DNA of 64,000 nt from Glandiceps talaboti (lineage: Eukaryota > Hemichordata > Enteropneusta > Spengelidae): the NCBI RefSeq assembly GCF_964340395.1, contig NC_135564.1:13336391-13400390 (forward strand), written 5' to 3'. Positions 26,255 to 37,889 of the stretch are shown here, in pieces. Within the stretch, counting starts at the first letter, position 1. Every line of letters starts with the position of its first letter. The notes under the pieces are model-generated. The model ran no database searches, was not told the origin of the DNA, and worked only from the letters and a program-made list of their open reading frames with translations. The position numbers and the translations under genes are program-made.

Positions 26255-26905
26255 AAGTACAACTGTTTTATATAATATGAGTTGTGAGTGAAGGTAAAAG
26301 GAGACTGAGGTTACCCACATGTTGGCGTTCTTCAATCACCTTCACATTACACATTGAGAGAAAATGAACAGCATGTCGTCCCCTCCACCACTGTGATAGA
26401 GTGCAAAAGGATATTACAGAAAAGAAACGGTGCCAAGTTGTTGTGGAAAACAGTGTGTCAGTCAGGTGTTTTCACAACATCCTGCGAGTGGAATGATGCA
26501 TTAATGCCCGCTGTGTAACATTTTAACATTCATCTAAAATATATATACTGCACTATTAGCTGAAAATGACCAACAAAACGAATACTTATAAGGTGGCAGT
26601 TGTGTATGTCGACTAGTCTCTGCTACTAATAAGAAGCCGTTCTTTTTACAAGTTCGAAATGTAGACAGACCATTACCACCATGCTGTTAATTGAAGTCAA
26701 TGTGTCCTATAGCAATCAGGCTTTACACAGAATAAGGTGACAAAATAAATAGGTATGTGAGCCGAATCTACTCTAAAGTGGCTGTTAAATTTAGACACTT
26801 TATGTACGGTGTTCATGGACTCGGGTGATACCCTTTAATTGACTCATTTAATTCAATGTATTTGCCAATATTAAGTGAATATATCATAGAGTTTATTAGT
26901 AGAGC
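26255..26905. other. Intron, unique, no gene seen
   Basis: Unique sequence between two tandem arrays. No reading frame, splice pair or inverted repeat was found. Confidence 0.5.
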
Positions 26906-26911
26906 CAAACA

Positions 26912-27857
26912 TGATGTGAATTCTAATAGAAACCCACCCTGGGTATGACTTAGTGTGTGGATACTGGTATTATCGATAGCTAACTTTGTGTGAATTCTAA
27001 TAGAAACCCACCCTGTGTATGACTTAGTGTGTGTGTATACTGGTATTATCGATAGCTAACTTTGTGTGAATTCTAAATAGAAACATACCCTGTGTATGAC
27101 TTAGTGTGTGTATACTGGTATTATCGATAGCTAACTTTGTGTGAATTCTAAATAGAAACATACCCTGTGTATGACTTAGTGTGTGTACACTGGTATTATC
27201 GATAGCTAACTTTGTGTGAATTCTAAATAGAAACATACCCTGTGTATGACTTAGTGTGTGGATACTGGTATTATCGATAGCTAACTTTGTGTGAATTCTA
27301 AATAGAAACATACCCTGTGTATGACTTAGTGTGTGTATACTGGTATTATCGATAGCTAACTTTGTGTGAATTCTAAATAGAAACATACCCTGTGTATGAC
27401 TTAGTGTGTGTATACTGGTATTATCGATAGCTAACTTTGTGTGAATTCTAAATAGAAACCCACCCCGGGTATGACTTAGTGTGTGTATACTGGTATTATC
27501 GATAGCTAACTTTGTGTGAGTTCTAAATAGAAACCCACTCTGGGTATGACTTAGTATACTATTATACTGGTATTATCGATAGCTAACTTTGTGTGAATTC
27601 TAATAGAAACCCACCCTGGGTATGACTTAGTGTGTGTACACTGGTATTATCGATAGCTAACTTTGTGTGAATTCTAATAGAAACATACCCTGTGTATGAC
27701 TTAGTGTGTGTATACTGGTATTACGATAGTATCAATAGCTAACTTTGTGTGAATTCTAAACGGAAACCCACCCTGTGTATGACTTAGTGTACAATTATAC
27801 TGGTATTATCGATAACTAACTTTGTGTGAGTTCTGTATAGAAACCCACACTGGTATT
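26912..27857. repeat. 75-bp minisatellite, ~12 copies
   Basis: Unit 'TGTGTATGACTTAGTGTGTG' + 'TATACTGGTATTATCGATAG' + 'CTAACTTTGTGTGAATTCTA' + 'AATAGAAACATACCC', 75 bp. The middle copies (27040-27440) are nearly identical; both flanks carry 1-5 bp indels and GGG/GTG variants. Each unit holds the palindrome TATCGATA. Because 75 is divisible by three, one minus-strand frame stays open as a 25-residue repeat, but indels in the outer copies break it and no splice context supports expression. Confidence 0.97.
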
Positions 27858-27899
27858 ACCTTGCTGTGAATTTCTGTATATAAATATGTGCGGGGACAG

Positions 27900-28122
27900 G
27901 CCCAGACTAGCAATAAGCTATTTCCTGATTCTCCATTTACCCAATGTTATATTTATTTCGGGTAAAATAAACTGATTATTATAATTATTATAGTATAGTA
28001 TATTTTATTTGACATGATATTATAATGTGAAAAAAAAATACATTATCTAGAGTTAAAAACAACATACAGAAACAACAAAAACAAAGATAATAGATAATTA
28101 TAAATATATATAAAATACTAAA
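27900..28122. other. AT-rich spacer after minisatellite
   Basis: Very AT-rich sequence directly downstream of the retroelement remnant in its own orientation. A poly(A) tail on that strand would appear as T on the plus strand, and none is clear here. Confidence 0.4.
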
Positions 28123-28521
28123 CTACAGTATTGAATACAATGATAATAATGAATTAGAGAATTTTCCAAAGCTATTAATGATAAAATCATCATTTGAACT
28201 CATTATTTTGAAATATTCTTTTTGAGATAATTTTGAAAAACTTTGCATCATAAATTTTGATAGTTCTTTAAAATAGGGGTTTCTAGCTTCAATTACAGAT
28301 GTATTGCTGTAATTCATTATAGCATGGATTTCATCACCACTCATTTTAGTATTACATAAATGACATATTCTTTCATCTGGGGGAGTTCCTTGGTATCGTA
28401 GTCTTTCGATTGGTAAATTATGTGCTGAGATCCTGAGCTTAGTTATCCTGATTCTGTGCCAAACATTATTTACTTGATAGATAGCTAACATGGTATTATA
28501 GATACAGTAGAATGTTAACAT
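28123..28521 (-). pseudogene. Non-LTR retrotransposon ORF2 C-terminus, decayed
   Basis: A 132-codon open stretch whose sequence fits the region after the reverse transcriptase core of CR1/jockey-like non-LTR elements. It has the segment VWHRIRITKLRISAHNLPIE, then R-Y-x-G-T-P-x-x-E-R-I-C, then C-x-x-C (CHLC) and D-E-I-H. Intact elements usually continue as H-F-L-x-x-C; here it reads H-A-I-M-N-Y, so the last zinc ligand is gone. No reverse transcriptase catalytic core or endonuclease is found upstream (plus-strand coordinates above 28521), so this is a 5'-truncated, inactive fragment. It lies in the same orientation as the host gene. Confidence 0.75.
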
Positions 28522-28539
28522 ACATAAAGTGTGAATATA

Positions 28540-28960
28540 ACTAAAAGTGAACTCTATATGTGTGTGGGTAATCCTCTTTCTCCAAACTTGTACTTAGTTG
28601 TGTACAAACAAATACCCCCCCCCCCCTCACCCCCACAAAGAAAGGATTTTAAGTTTACAGTAAGCTAAAATGTGATTTTCTCCTATCTACAATAATCTGT
28701 GTGTACACTGGTATTATTGAAAATACAGCTAACGTTTAAGTGAATTTCACTAGAAATGAACTCTGTGTGTGGGTTTGTACACACTGTATTACTATATAAA
28801 TAGTTAACTTTTTAAGTGAAATTTCACTAAGAGTGAACCCTGAGTACACTAGTATATAGACAGACTGCTAATATCAACAATGTGTGATTTTGTACAAAAA
28901 ATGAACTTTATATGGGTTTAGTTTACGTTATTTGTATATGTAGACAGATACCATTGAGTG
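28540..28960. repeat. Decayed tandem repeat, ~90-100 bp unit
   Basis: Three to four copies of 'GTGTGTGG-TTTGTACAC', 'TATTAC-ATA-A-AGTTAAC' and 'TTAAGTGAA-TTTCACTA-AA-TGAAC'. A poly(C) run of about 11 is at 28615-28626. The unit resembles the 75-bp minisatellite (TATTATTGA, GCTAAC, GTGAATTTC), so the two arrays may share an ancestor. Confidence 0.55.
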
Positions 28961-28964
28961 AATT

Positions 28965-30105
28965 TTATTAAATCTGCACCTGGTTTGGGCATTGGGGACT
29001 AGTAATAGAGGAGATATACCAGGATAGTGTAAATTGGTGTATCGGGCTGAATTCGACAGAAAAAATATTACCCTGTGTGTGTGTGTGTACTCTGGTATGG
29101 GCAGCTTATGCTGACACACACAACAAACTAACCAAATGACAGACAGGCTTGATTGAATCAAAACAAAACCCACTAAGCACTGACATAATAACACACACAA
29201 TCTTGTATTGTTCCATCAAACCTAGTGAAAACATGCCTTTTTGTTATTACAAGCAAAAAAACTAGACTGCAAACAGACTGAATTGAAAAGTCAAGAAAAC
29301 ATAGCAAAGAAAAGAGACAAAGAGATTGAGTTGTTTGAGGCTATAGTGTATACAAAAAACAGGACCTTGTAGTGACACGTTATAAAACACTGATAGTGCT
29401 ACAAACAACATGACTTTCCCAAGCTCTTGTCCGGACACACAGGAAGCCCTACAAACCAACGTTGAAATATTAATATGCTAATACATGTATATACCTATAA
29501 CGCTTGTTTTGACAACTAACTTGTTCAAGGAGAGTTTGGCAGCTGATTAACATGGCAGAGCAGTTAATTCCGCCGGCTCACTAACAATGAGAACACTGCA
29601 TCCTGATGGCTAACCGTCTTTGACATATGCGACACTACGTATCTCTTAACCCCCTTATATAGAGTGGTGAATAGCAATTTCTTGCCGTCTGCCTTTGATG
29701 TGGCCGCAAAATTACCTTTTCCAGAGGGCACAGGCTAAAACAATTTCCACTGGAGGCCTTTGGAGGCTAGCCCTCAAGTAGAATCGAGTACAAAGCTGCA
29801 ATCTTACTTTTTATTCCATCCAATTGATGACTATTATCTTAAAACCGAACCTCAACTTTACTCAAGTATAAATACATAGTGATCTCATCACGGAGATAAG
29901 CGCAAAGTCTATGAAAAATTGGCCTTATCTGCTATCAGACTATCACAGGCAATATACTGTAGTAGTTAGTCTAAAATACATACATGTAAATGGATAGGAA
30001 CAGTATACTAATCACCCCCATTGCACACATGAACAGCTATGGACGGTAAATATTATTCTAAGCATTATCTGAAACAAAAAGTAATGGCAGTACTGAATGA
30101 AGATT
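28965..30105. other. Intron, unique; complex block 29500-29800
   Basis: Unique sequence. 29500-29800 is more GC-balanced, with motifs such as CAGCTGATTAAC and GCAGTTAATTCC that could be transcription-factor sites. It is a candidate conserved non-coding element on composition only. Confidence 0.4.
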
Positions 30106-30109
30106 ACAC

Positions 30110-30745
30110 AAAAGATCTTTGTTGACTCGCCGCCGGCTAAACAAGCGTGTATGGCTACTCACTCTAGTACATAGGAAGGCAGATAAAATAAAACATGCTA
30201 TTGCTACGACCGTGACTACCACTTATTGGAGATTGTATATAAAGCATGAAACCAAATGCCATGTACTTGCTACTATTACGATAACTGCGACTTCGAAACT
30301 TTTTTGGATAGTGATTCTGGGTTAAGTATGAAATTCCATGCTATGTGCAAACATGCAGGTTCAGTTCATATGCATACATACAAAATAAAACATGCTACTA
30401 CTACTACGATAAATGTGTTTACCGTAATTATTGGAGATTGCGTCGTAAAGCAAGAAATTAAACACCATGTACTTGCTACTACTATGATAACTACGATACT
30501 TTTTTTTTTGGGGGGGGGCGATTCTGTAATCACATGTGTCATGTGCAAACATAAGTTCTAATCACAAGCACACATACATACATACATACATACAAAGTAA
30601 AAGCATCTATTACAACAAACGCGTCCACTATACTTATTGGAAATTGTGTGTTAAGCATGAAATCACACGCCACGTACAAACACAGGCTCTGTTCACAAGC
30701 ATACATATATTTGCACGGAAATATCTGCAATGTAAATGAATACAT
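30110..30745. repeat. ~205-bp tandem repeat, ~3 copies
   Basis: 'TTATTGGAGATTGTATATAA' followed by 'AGCATGAAACCAAATGCCATGTACTTGCTACTA' recurs near 30223, 30428 and 30634. Each is preceded by 'AAAATAAAACATGCTACTACTACGA'. Period is 204-206 bp; the third copy is the most diverged. Confidence 0.85.
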
Positions 30746-31129
30746 ATAATTAGACTATGGGATAGAATTGAACAATGGCACTAGTCAATTCTAATAGGAT
30801 GTTATTAAAGCCAGCCTTGGCAAAGTCACTCAGCAGAAAATTAGATTATATTGCTCCTTCAGTATCTAACCAGGCACCCACTACACAATGTAACTGCTAC
30901 AAATGATTACTCTTCGTATAACTCAGCCTACAAAGAAATATACAAAGGCGACAACAATGCTTCGACATCATACGTAGGAAAAAGAAAACCATAAAAACAA
31001 GGATATTACATAGACTCTCCAACTTAGTGGTTCAATTTAGTTCGCTATTGTTGGACAAATATCAAAAAAAAAAAAAGTCAGTCAGTCAGTCTGTTATATT
31101 GATATCATTAGCCCATTCTTAATGGTACA

Positions 31130-31470
31130 AATTTGAAAGTCATTCTAAAATGGTGAGTGTGTCTCCAAAACGGTAGGATACAATCAACTTGTTAGCCAAT
31201 CAGGTCAGCTGTTTTATTGTAACACTAAGTCTTTTTCCAAATAACCAAAACACAATCAACTTGTTAGCCAATCAGATCATCTGTTTTATAGTAGTACTCA
31301 GTTTGTCTCAAGTCACAAAAGCACAATCAATTTATTAGCCATGGTATTGAATTTAACTTGTTAGCCAATCAAGTCATCTGTTTTACGGTAATACTAAGTT
31401 TGTCTTCAAGCACTAAAACACACTCACCTTGTTAGCCAACTAGGTCAGATGTTTTATTTGTAACACTAAT
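31130..31470. repeat. Decayed tandem repeat, ~60-95 bp unit
   Basis: 'AATCAACTTGTTAGCCAATCAGGTCA' followed by 'CTGTTTTAT-GTAACACTAAGT' recurs near 31185, 31255, 31355 and 31430, with a partial copy near 31325. A short (GTCA) run sits just before, at 31077-31092. Confidence 0.8.
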
Positions 31471-31484
31471 TCTAGGCTAGTAGC

Positions 31485-32035
31485 AAGCTACCCTGCTAAC
31501 TAACACTGACACTGAATACCACTGAAAACTTAAAACTACACCCTAACTAGTACAACTAGCAAAACTGGATCAAACTACCCTGCTAACTAGCACTGACCAG
31601 CACAACCAACAAACTATACCAAAATACCCTGTTGACTATTACTAGCACTGACCAGCACAACCAACGAACTATACCAAAATACCCTGCTGACTAACTAGCA
31701 CTGACCAGCACAACCAACGAACTATACCAAAATACCCTGCTGACTAACTAGCATTGACCAGCACAACCAACAAACTAAACCAAAATACCCTGTTGACTAA
31801 CTAGCACTGACCAGCACAACCAACAAACTATACCAAAATACCCTGTTGACTAACTAGCACTGACCAGCACAACCAACGAACTATACCAAAATACCCTGTT
31901 GACTAACTAGCATTGACCAGCACAACCAATGAACTATACCAAAATACCCTGTTGACTAACTAGCACTGATCAGCACAACCAACGAACTATACCAAAATAC
32001 CCTGCTGACTAACTAGCACTGACCAGCATACCCAA
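31485..32035. repeat. 53-bp minisatellite, ~9 copies
   Basis: Unit 'TTGACTAACTAGCACTGACC' + 'AGCACAACCAACGAACTATA' + 'CCAAAATACCCTG', 53 bp. It is homogeneous from about 31625 to 32020; the first two copies (31485-31620) are shorter and diverged. GACTAACTAGC and CACTGACCAGCAC give the unit internal symmetry. Confidence 0.95.
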
Positions 32036-32044
32036 CAAAACAAA

Positions 32045-32300
32045 GTGAGTTGCTGTACAGATGCTGTTATCTGAGGGGATTAGAGTGAATGTTGCAGTAC
32101 AGATGCTGAGAGGGATATGGGAAAGTATGTTGCAAAGTATAAACACTGTTGTAGGTGGTGATACAAGTTGCAGTACAGATGCTGTTGTCTGAGGGGATGA
32201 GAGTGAATGTTACAGTACAGATGGTGAGAGGGATAAGGGAAAGTATGTTGCAGTACAAATGCTGTTGTACGTGGTGATACAAGTTGCAGTACAGATGCTT
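32045..32300. repeat. ~120-bp tandem repeat, ~2.2 copies
   Basis: Two copies (starting near 32049 and 32167) of 'TTGCAGTACAGATGCTGTTG', 'TCTGAGGGGATGAGAGTGAATG', 'GTGAGAGGGATA-GGGAAAGTATGTTGCA' and 'TGTTGTA-GTGGTGATACAAG', plus a partial third. It shares ACAGATGCTGTT with the next array, so the two are related. Confidence 0.85.
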
Positions 32301-32324
32301 TTGTGAGGGGGGATAAGAATATTC

Positions 32325-32610
32325 ATTGCAGTAAAGATGCTGTTAGTGAATGGGGGGGGGGGGGGTACAAGTACACACTATACCATAGTACAGACGCTGT
32401 TAGTGAATGGGGGTACAAGTACACACTATACCATAGTACTGATGCTGTTAGTGAATGGGGGGGGGGGGGGGGGGGTTACAAGTACACATTATACTATAGT
32501 ATACTATAGTACAGATGCTGTTAGTGAAAGGGGGTACAAGTACACACTATACCATAGTACTGATGCTGTTAGTGAATGGGGGATACAAGTACACGTTATA
32601 GTACAGATGC
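32325..32610. repeat. ~47-70-bp minisatellite with G runs, ~5 copies
   Basis: Unit 'ACAGATGCTGTTAGTGAATG', then a G run, then 'TACAAGTACACACTATACCATAGT'. The G run is about 14 in copy 1, 4-5 in copy 2, about 19 in copy 3, and 4 and 3 in later copies. Length variation between copies is mainly in this run and looks like slippage. Confidence 0.92.
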
Positions 32611-32636
32611 CGATAATACACGACTACAAAATCCTA

Positions 32637-32885
32637 TTACCAGATTGATTCACTTTCCTCTAAGTGATTTAGCCAATACAGAATCAATTTAAAGCTAGCT
32701 TCTGCTTTGTGTATTTTAGTGAAATCCCGAGGATTGAGAGGGATTGGTATGTATGCCAGTCTACATTTGTTCATTATTTTATGTAAATCTACACTATGAG
32801 TTGTGAGGACATTTCCACACCAATTGCAGTTGACATTGCTATCCATCATATTACTACTGTATGTCAGTATATCACCAGTGTACAT
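32637..32885 (-). mobile_element. Possible retroelement C-terminal fragment
   Basis: An 82-codon open stretch holds VNCNWCGN (C-x-x-C) followed by H-x-x-x-x-x-K-C, reminiscent of the zinc-knuckle-like end of some non-LTR reverse transcriptases, then a hydrophobic helix (SFKLILYWLNHLEE). No catalytic core is present upstream on the minus strand. The match is by pattern only and could be chance. Confidence 0.3.
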
Positions 32886-32889
32886 CTCT

Positions 32890-34120
32890 CATCTTCATGC
32901 ATTTCACTCACTCGCCGTATCCACATAACTGCCGTATATTTCACATTCGCAGTCGCTACATATATTTCATTTCTGCTTGACTGCCTTCACAGCCTACAAT
33001 CAGACACACTCTACTATCAGATACACTCTGTTCTCCTGACAATACGAAAGACACACAATTTCCATTGGCTGTGACAACGTATCATGTATACACTTTTTAC
33101 ACTTTCAACAATCCGTAATATATGTGTGCAAAAAAAGACGAGCTTGTTAATATTTACGGTGAGCGCAAAAACCACAAGCGGGTGAAAATTAAAAAAAAAA
33201 AAAAAAAAAGAGACAAGATTCACATAGATTGTAGAAATACTGACAACTGGTGCATTTTGAATAGTTCTATAAGACTACAGAGAATAGAATGGCAAGTGTC
33301 CGTTACTAAAAAAAAAAATGTGCGTTGGGGTCCTTATCTTATCGCAGCAGTAGAAATGGGAGTTGCACTGACAGTATCTGAACCAACTTGTTAAAGACAA
33401 TTGGAAATTTATGGCGAACACATGTATAGTTTATTTACCAATGTCAATAGCTATGTTCATAAATCCCCCACTACATTGCCATCCACAGATAACAAGCACC
33501 ACAAATAAAATGTGTTCAGGGCTGACTCGCTAGACTAACATTATTACTATTATTTCTATAGTGCTGATTGAGGGCTGCGAATCAATTCTATTAGTAGCGC
33601 CTAGGATATTAGGGGAGTGTATGTCTCATCAGTTAAGCTGAGTCACATCAATTCTTTATGGTTAGCTAGTTATTGTTTTCCAAATTAATGAAACTTGTGC
33701 AGGTTGTTCAACTGGGACATGCATTGATGCCTATTAATTTGTTACAGTAGCTTACTCTATCATAAAACCAATCCTACCGAGCACACTTCTCTAATTTGCT
33801 ACACATAATTCATGATATTGAGTCCATCACGTTCTGTCTCCTCTTTTGATCTGTACAATAACAGCTGCCTGAGTCTTGCTTCCTTTTGTTGTACCCTCTT
33901 ATTACACTTTAATATTGATCTAATAAATACATCGTTTCAACGCATCGACTTTTTCCCCCTTTTTCTATCAGCCCACATATTTTCATTTTATTTCATTGGA
34001 TTGTCAGTCTTTGCTTTCATTTGATGTTCTAAGCAACCAACCAGCTGGTGAAGGTGTAAATTTCACATGTACTTATGACTCCCACACATAGGTTGGTTGG
34101 TTTGGTGTGGTGTATATTGG
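32890..34120. other. Intron, unique, no gene seen
   Basis: Unique sequence with A-rich runs at 33190-33208 and 33309-33318. Short open frames on either side are compositional. No splice-flanked exon was found. Confidence 0.5.
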
Positions 34121-34126
34121 AGCTGG

Positions 34127-34212
34127 ATGTATGTATGTATGTATGTATGTATGTATGTATGTATGTATGTATGTATGTATGTATGTATGTGTGTGTGCGT
34201 CGTGTGTGTATG

Positions 34213-34243
<31 letters not shown>

Positions 34244-34493
34244 TGTATGTATGTATGTATGTATACATGTATGCATGTAATGATGTAAGTATGTATGGAT
34301 GTATATATGTATATGCATGTATGTATGTATGTATGTATGTATGTATGCATGTATGTATGTATGTATGTATGTATGTATGTATGTATATATGTATATGCAT
34401 GTATGTATGTATGTATGTATGTATGCATGTATGCATGTATGCATGTATGCATGTATGTATGTATGTATGTATGTATGCATGTACGTATGTTCT
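34127..34493. repeat. (GTAT)n microsatellite with GCAT variants
   Basis: About 360 bp of ATGT repeats, with an interruption at 34189-34209 (GTGTGTGCGTCGTGTG), ATAT slips, and a distinctive block of ATGC/ATGT alternation at 34420-34465. Open frames (H-T-Y-I, C-M-Y-V) are artefacts. Confidence 0.97.
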
Positions 34494-35315
34494 CGAGGAC
34501 ATGTAATCATTTTGCGACTACAATACCGAATGTTGTGTTTTGTTCTTTGAAAAGTGACTGCGTGATGTATAACATGGATGCTGCGTGTTGTCAATGCAAG
34601 GGAAAGTCAATTCTCTGGAGTGTCATCTATCAGTCTACAGGGTACAGTGTTGCTCCATAGATCACAGGTCATTCTAACATGACTGATATTGTAACCCGAC
34701 TTGCCAGCACTACTTACTCCGTGGATTTATTATAATGACAAGCTTCTATGAGTTGCTGATATGACAAATTAGGCATCTGGATGACAGCTTATTAAACTTA
34801 TTACAACATACTTTTTTTTTCAGAGCTCTACCTGTATTTTTGTACCGAATGATATTCTACAACAAATGGATTTTGCCCAAGCTGGGAGGTAAACAATACG
34901 TACAATTGTCAAATATACGCTGGTGTTATTAGTATACGTTACTATCGGTGTCTTTCATGTATTCTGTGGGTTAATATATGGATGTATATTGGCAAGTGAG
35001 TTAATGAGCATCCCATTGAAAATAAGCAGCAGGCTGTTTCCATTACACATCTAACTTTAATCAGAGAACAGTACTAGTAGATTTGTCTATGTACTCTTAA
35101 GGAGATGTTGCAATATTGGTAACAGTAACCCACTGAGCCAAGTATTACCAGGGCACCTTTCTCTCAACACAATAATGAAATACTCTATTTTGATGTGGGT
35201 AATTACATGGCTGTTGCATACACTGCTCAGTTTATATAGCTAAATGGTCCAAGTTAAATAATGTTTAGATATCCCTGTCAGCTTGTTCTTCTCCGGGTTT
35301 TGTAATATCCCCCTG
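34494..35315. other. Intron, unique, no gene seen
   Basis: Unique sequence with no exon, inverted repeat or RNA signal that I can support. Confidence 0.5.
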
Positions 35316-35319
35316 CTTT

Positions 35320-36260
35320 TATTAGTACAAGGTCTGATGTCTGGACAGTTTACAAGTTGTGAAATACTACTAACAGCCGTGTTTACATCGTACAAGATTG
35401 TTCAGTAATAATGTATCAAAAACATTTGTTCACTGATTTGTTCTGCTACAACATATGTAGCAACTTTAACATAGGAATAACAATCACATGGTATGCTATC
35501 ACTTTTAGTACAAGGTTTGATTTCAGGACATTTTCAAACTCTGGGAAATACTATCACTGTGTTTACGTCATCCAAGACTGTCCTGTTGTACAGTATAATA
35601 TATTTTCACTATTTTGTTCAGTTATAACATATACAAACTTTAAACATCGGAATAATATTTAAATTTAAATCACATGGTACGCTATCACTTTTAATAAAAG
35701 GTTTGCTTTCCGAATACATTTTCAAAGCGGTGAAAAAATAACAGTGCTTATGTTGTCCAAGAATGGCCAGTTATAAAACATCATATTAAATATTCATCAT
35801 TTCTTCACCTACAATATGTACTAACTTTAAGTTTAACATCAAAATAATAATCACACAGTACACTATCACTTCTAATACAAGGTTTGCTTTGTCAACATTT
35901 TCAAAGTTGTGAAAAAATAAGTCTTTACATCATCCAAGCGAGAATGGCCAGTTATAAAACAAAAACATCATATTAAATATTCATTCATATGTTCACCTAC
36001 AATAAATACCCTGGTATATATATATATAAATATATACACACATAAACTTAAACAACAGAATAATAATCAAACGGCACACTTTCACTGTCAGTACAAATTC
36101 TAATTTCTAGACTTTTTTTACAAGTTAATAAATAATTTCTCTATGTTTACATTGTCCAAGACTGTATAGTTAATATATAGCATCATATCATTTTCATTAC
36201 ATTATTTGACTACAATAAATACACTAATCTTAACAGAGGAGTAATAATCAATTTCTCCTC
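35320..36260. repeat. ~183-bp tandem repeat, ~5 copies
   Basis: 'AGTACAAGGTTTGATTTC-GGACATTTTCAAA' anchors recur near 35324, 35507, 35693, 35874 and 36090 (offsets about 183, 186, 181 and 216). Each unit continues with 'GTGTTTACATCATCCAAGACTG', 'CAGTTATAA-A' and 'ACTTTAA-CAT-GGAATAATAATCACA-GGTA'. Divergence rises toward the right. A (TA) run at 36014-36034 interrupts one copy. Confidence 0.88.
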
Positions 36261-36301
36261 TAATAATCAAATTACGACCAGCAATTTCCCCGTACAATTA
36301 T

Positions 36302-36644
36302 TCAAGGCCAATGTTGTATTGTGATTAAAATATGGGTGTTAAAAACAGTTGTCTGGCAGAACTATAGAAAACATTGATCCAGAACAAAAGATTAATCCTA
36401 TTTATATAATCCCTTTAATTCCACTGATTAGATATTAATAATCCAAACCACGGATTCACTTATTTGATTTTAAAGGGTCATGTTTCAGTCCCAGGTCATC
36501 GTATTAGCATTATCTCAATACAGGATTACATGGCATCAATCTTTTGTTCTAGATCAACTTTTTCCTGTAGCATTGCCAGACAGCCGTTTTACACAGTCAC
36601 CTAGATTTTAATACTTATTCCGAGTGGGTCTTTCATTCATTCAA
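36302..36644. mobile_element. Inverted pair of the TTAA MITE-like element, copy B
   Basis: Left arm 36302-36418 (plus orientation, ends CCCTTTAA) and right arm 36469-36644 (starts TTTAAAGGG, inverted) are imperfect reverse complements: 'CTGTCTGGCA', 'TTGATC-AGAACAAAAGATT' and 'AATCCT' appear on both. The right arm also carries the complement of 'GATGACCTGGGACTGAAACA', matching copies A and C. The left arm lacks that block. Two oppositely oriented insertions or a fold-back dimer are both possible. Confidence 0.65.
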
Positions 36645-37019
36645 TTTCAAGCCAAGTATTCTAAGGGCCAGGATGACAACATGAAAGTTTCCCTCGTCTT
36701 TTAAAACGCTGCCAGTGCCATTTATACGTGAAGACTATAAAAAACGGATTCTTGGGTGTGTTTGCCATTGGCTGTTTGGGAATTATATTGATATTAACTG
36801 AAGTGGTTTAGAACCTCATTTTTATTGTTTTCAAGTAGACAATCATAATTTACTATCTCAGTGCCCAGTGCCCCGGTTACCTCATTTGTGGAAAATACCA
36901 GAAAACTACAGGCTGCTGTGAATTGATAGTGTAAACTGTAATGATAACTTTCTGTGACAGTGTGTAATTTCTGTTTTTCCTTCCGATAAATTACTAATTA
37001 ATGAGTTTTTCTCCATTGC

Positions 37020-37885
37020 CGAATACTTGCATATTACTCCCATACTGGTGTATCCCTCCCAATACTTGAATGTGTATCCCTCCCAATACTTGCATATTGC
37101 TCCCAATACTGGTGTATCCCTCCCAATACTTGCATATCGCTCCCAATACTTATGTACAGTTTCCAATATTTTCCCATCGCTCCCAATACTTACGCATTGC
37201 TCCCAATACTTGAGTACCCATCCTAAAATTTGCATATCCCAACACTTGAACTTGAATATCCTTCCCAACACTGGCATATTTCTTCCAATATTGGTGTGTC
37301 CCTGCCAATACTATCATAACCCTGCCGATACTAGCGTATCCCTCCCAATATTTGCATATCCCTCCCAAAACTTGCGTATCCCTCCCAATATTTGTGTATC
37401 CCTGCCAATATTGTCATAGCACTACCAATACTTGTGTATTCCTCCCAATAACAGTTGGATTTGAATAGCCCTCACAATACTGGAATATTTCTCCTAATAC
37501 TTACGTATTGCTTGTTGTGAACCCCTACCAATACTTGCGTATCCCTCCTAATACCTGTCTACAATTCCCGATATTTGTGTATTGCCTCCAATACTTTCAT
37601 ATCACTCCTTAAACTTGTGTATCTCTTTCACTACTTGTGTATTGCACCAAACATTTGGCCTTAAGTATCTGCCCCAGTACTTACATATCCCACTCAACAC
37701 TTGCACATTGCTCCCAATACTTGCACATCGCTCCATTTACTTATGTATCCCTCTTGAGTATCCCTCTCAATACTTGAGTATCCATCCCAATACTTGTGTC
37801 CCCCTCCAATTACATGTATATCCCTCCATACACTTGTATATCAATCGAAAACTTATGTGCCCCTCTCCCCAATACATCTGTATCA
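37020..37885. repeat. ~20-bp minisatellite, ~40 degenerate copies
   Basis: Unit close to CTCCCAATACTTGCATATCC, about 20 bp with 1-4 bp length changes. The core 'CC(A)ATACTTG' persists throughout, with CTTGTGTATCCCTCC and CTTGCATATTGCTCC variants interspersed. Open frames on both strands (YPSQYL-type and KYWEGY-type) are repeat artefacts. Confidence 0.93.
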
Positions 37886-37889
37886 CTTA

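Noticed and set aside
27024-27386. 120-codon minus-strand frame with five 25-residue repeats
   Set aside because: It exists only because the 75-bp minisatellite unit is a multiple of three; outer units shift frame and no start, splice or homology evidence supports it.
32600-32640. Minus-strand GATTTTGTAGTCGTGTAT as the missing D-F-x-x-G-Y microexon
   Set aside because: It gives D-F-V-V-V-Y without the conserved Gly, and its GT borders are poor.
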